Assembly: GCA_009929095.1 (NCBI GenBank)
Contig: SABF01000093.1
Coordinates: 1 to 6,257, forward strand
Reading direction: 5' to 3'
Source: Erysipelotrichia bacterium
Lineage (GTDB): Bacteria > Bacillota_I > Bacilli_A > Erysipelotrichales > Erysipelotrichaceae
Length of the DNA: 6,257 bases
Shown in pieces: positions 5,684-6,257 of this stretch (its first letter is position 1; each line of letters opens with the position of its first letter). The position numbers were made by a program, and so were the translations under genes. Under the pieces are notes generated by a model. That model saw only the letters and a list, made by a program, of their open reading frames with translations, was not told the origin of the DNA and made no database searches.

Positions 5684-6257
5684 AAAGTGGATTTGTAGCT
5701 CTGGCCGGAAGGCCAAATGCCGGCAAGAGTACGCTGCTGAACGCGTTGATTAATGAGAAACTTGCAATTGTATCAGACAAACCGGAGACAACCCGCAATG
5801 AGATCCGCGGTGTTATGAATATGAAAGATGCGCAGATTGTATTTACGGATACTCCCGGCCTGCATCCGGGCGCACATCTTCTCCAAGATCGTATGAACAA
5901 GGAAGCACAGAATGTCATTCTTGGTGTTGATGTTATTTATCTTCTCGTAGATGGCACACGTCCATTCGGATCAGCGGATGAGCAGGTGCTGCAGACAGTA
6001 ATCAGTGCCGGTGTTCCGGTTTTCCTGATTCTTAACAAAGTAGATCGTCTGCCAAAAGAAAAAGTACTGAAAAACCTGAATAGCTGGCAGAAACGATATG
6101 AATTCGCTGAATATTTTCCGATCTCTGCTTTGCAGCAGAAAGATTTCCATGATCTGATTGAAACAACATTGAAGTATCTCCCGGAAGGGGAATTGATGTT
6201 TCCGATAGATATGGTCAGTGATGAGCCTGTTGACTTCCGTATTGCTGAGATTATACG
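5680..6257 (+). CDS. era: GTPase Era, N-terminal G domain (cut by the right edge)
   Basis: Era is an essential-type GTPase that binds the 3' end of 16S rRNA and promotes 30S assembly. 192 residues are visible out of about 300. The G domain is nearly complete, but the C-terminal KH domain lies beyond the window. The motifs are G1 GRPNAGKS (10-17), the switch I segment ETTR (36-39), G3 DTPG (57-60), G4 NKVD (119-122) and G5 ISAL (148-151). DFRIAEII (185-192) is the usual linker into the KH domain. The ATG start overlaps the cdd stop in ATGA, and the KSGFVALAG beginning aligns well with known Era starts. The nearest purine-rich stretch is 16 bases upstream, too far, so coupling to cdd is likely. 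Non-consensus points are Ala14 for the usual Val in the P-loop, Glu36 where Gln is usual, and HPGAHLLQ after G3 where the family usually has a more basic HKPxHxLG. Confidence 0.95.
   Translation, partial: MKSGFVALAGRPNAGKSTLLNALINEKLAIVSDKPETTRNEIRGVMNMKDAQIVFTDTPGLHPGAHLLQDRMNKEAQNVILGVDVIYLLVDGTRPFGSADEQVLQTVISAGVPVFLILNKVDRLPKEKVLKNLNSWQKRYEFAEYFPISALQQKDFHDLIETTLKYLPEGELMFPIDMVSDEPVDFRIAEII

Noticed and set aside
1..6257. Mobile element, CRISPR array, defence or toxin-antitoxin system
   Set aside because: No transposase, integrase, regular repeats or small paired genes were found. Apart from the reversed symporter gene the content is conserved housekeeping.

Overview
The window looks like chromosomal housekeeping DNA from a Gram-positive, low-to-moderate GC bacterium of the Firmicutes. 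The evidence is strong AGGAGG-type ribosome binding sites, sigma-A-like promoters, U-tailed hairpin terminators, and the order rpsU...phoH...ybeY-dgkA-cdd-era, which is a conserved Firmicutes neighbourhood. My best guess within the phylum is an Erysipelotrichia-like lineage. That is an impression from protein flavour and a reduced cluster, and the window does not prove it.

Layout. Bases 1-575 hold the C-terminal third of a MurE-type muropeptide ligase, cut by the left edge. It is followed closely by deoC (581-1219). After a 116-base gap with an extended -10 promoter come rpsU (1336-1518), a textbook UUCG-loop terminator, and phoH (1597-2592, TTG start). A bipartite hairpin with T-rich flanks on both sides separates phoH from a convergent gene on the minus strand (2644-4320), a Na+/phosphate symporter fused to a PhoU domain. 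A 140-base divergent promoter region follows, and then ybeY, dgkA, cdd and era run rightwards. These four are tightly packed: ATGA overlaps at ybeY/dgkA and cdd/era, and 15 bases between dgkA and cdd. era is cut by the right edge after 192 residues. No stretch without a gene exceeds 300 bases.

How the genes work together. rpsU, phoH, ybeY and era all concern the 30S subunit or RNA handling: S21 is a 30S protein, YbeY a 16S/RNA metalloendonuclease, and Era a 30S-assembly GTPase. PhoH is a P-loop ATPase habitually found beside ybeY. DgkA (undecaprenol/diacylglycerol kinase) and MurE belong to the cell envelope. DeoC and Cdd salvage or degrade (deoxy)nucleosides. The symporter is the outsider. 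It lies antisense exactly where many Firmicutes carry pgpH (yqfF) between phoH and ybeY, so ybeY-era here must rely on its own promoter.

I found no CRISPR array, mobile element, tRNA/rRNA, toxin-antitoxin pair or defence system. The most notable points are the rearranged phoH/ybeY junction, the degenerate second QSSSA motif of the symporter, the DDPR motif of MurE, and several non-consensus residues in the Era G domain.
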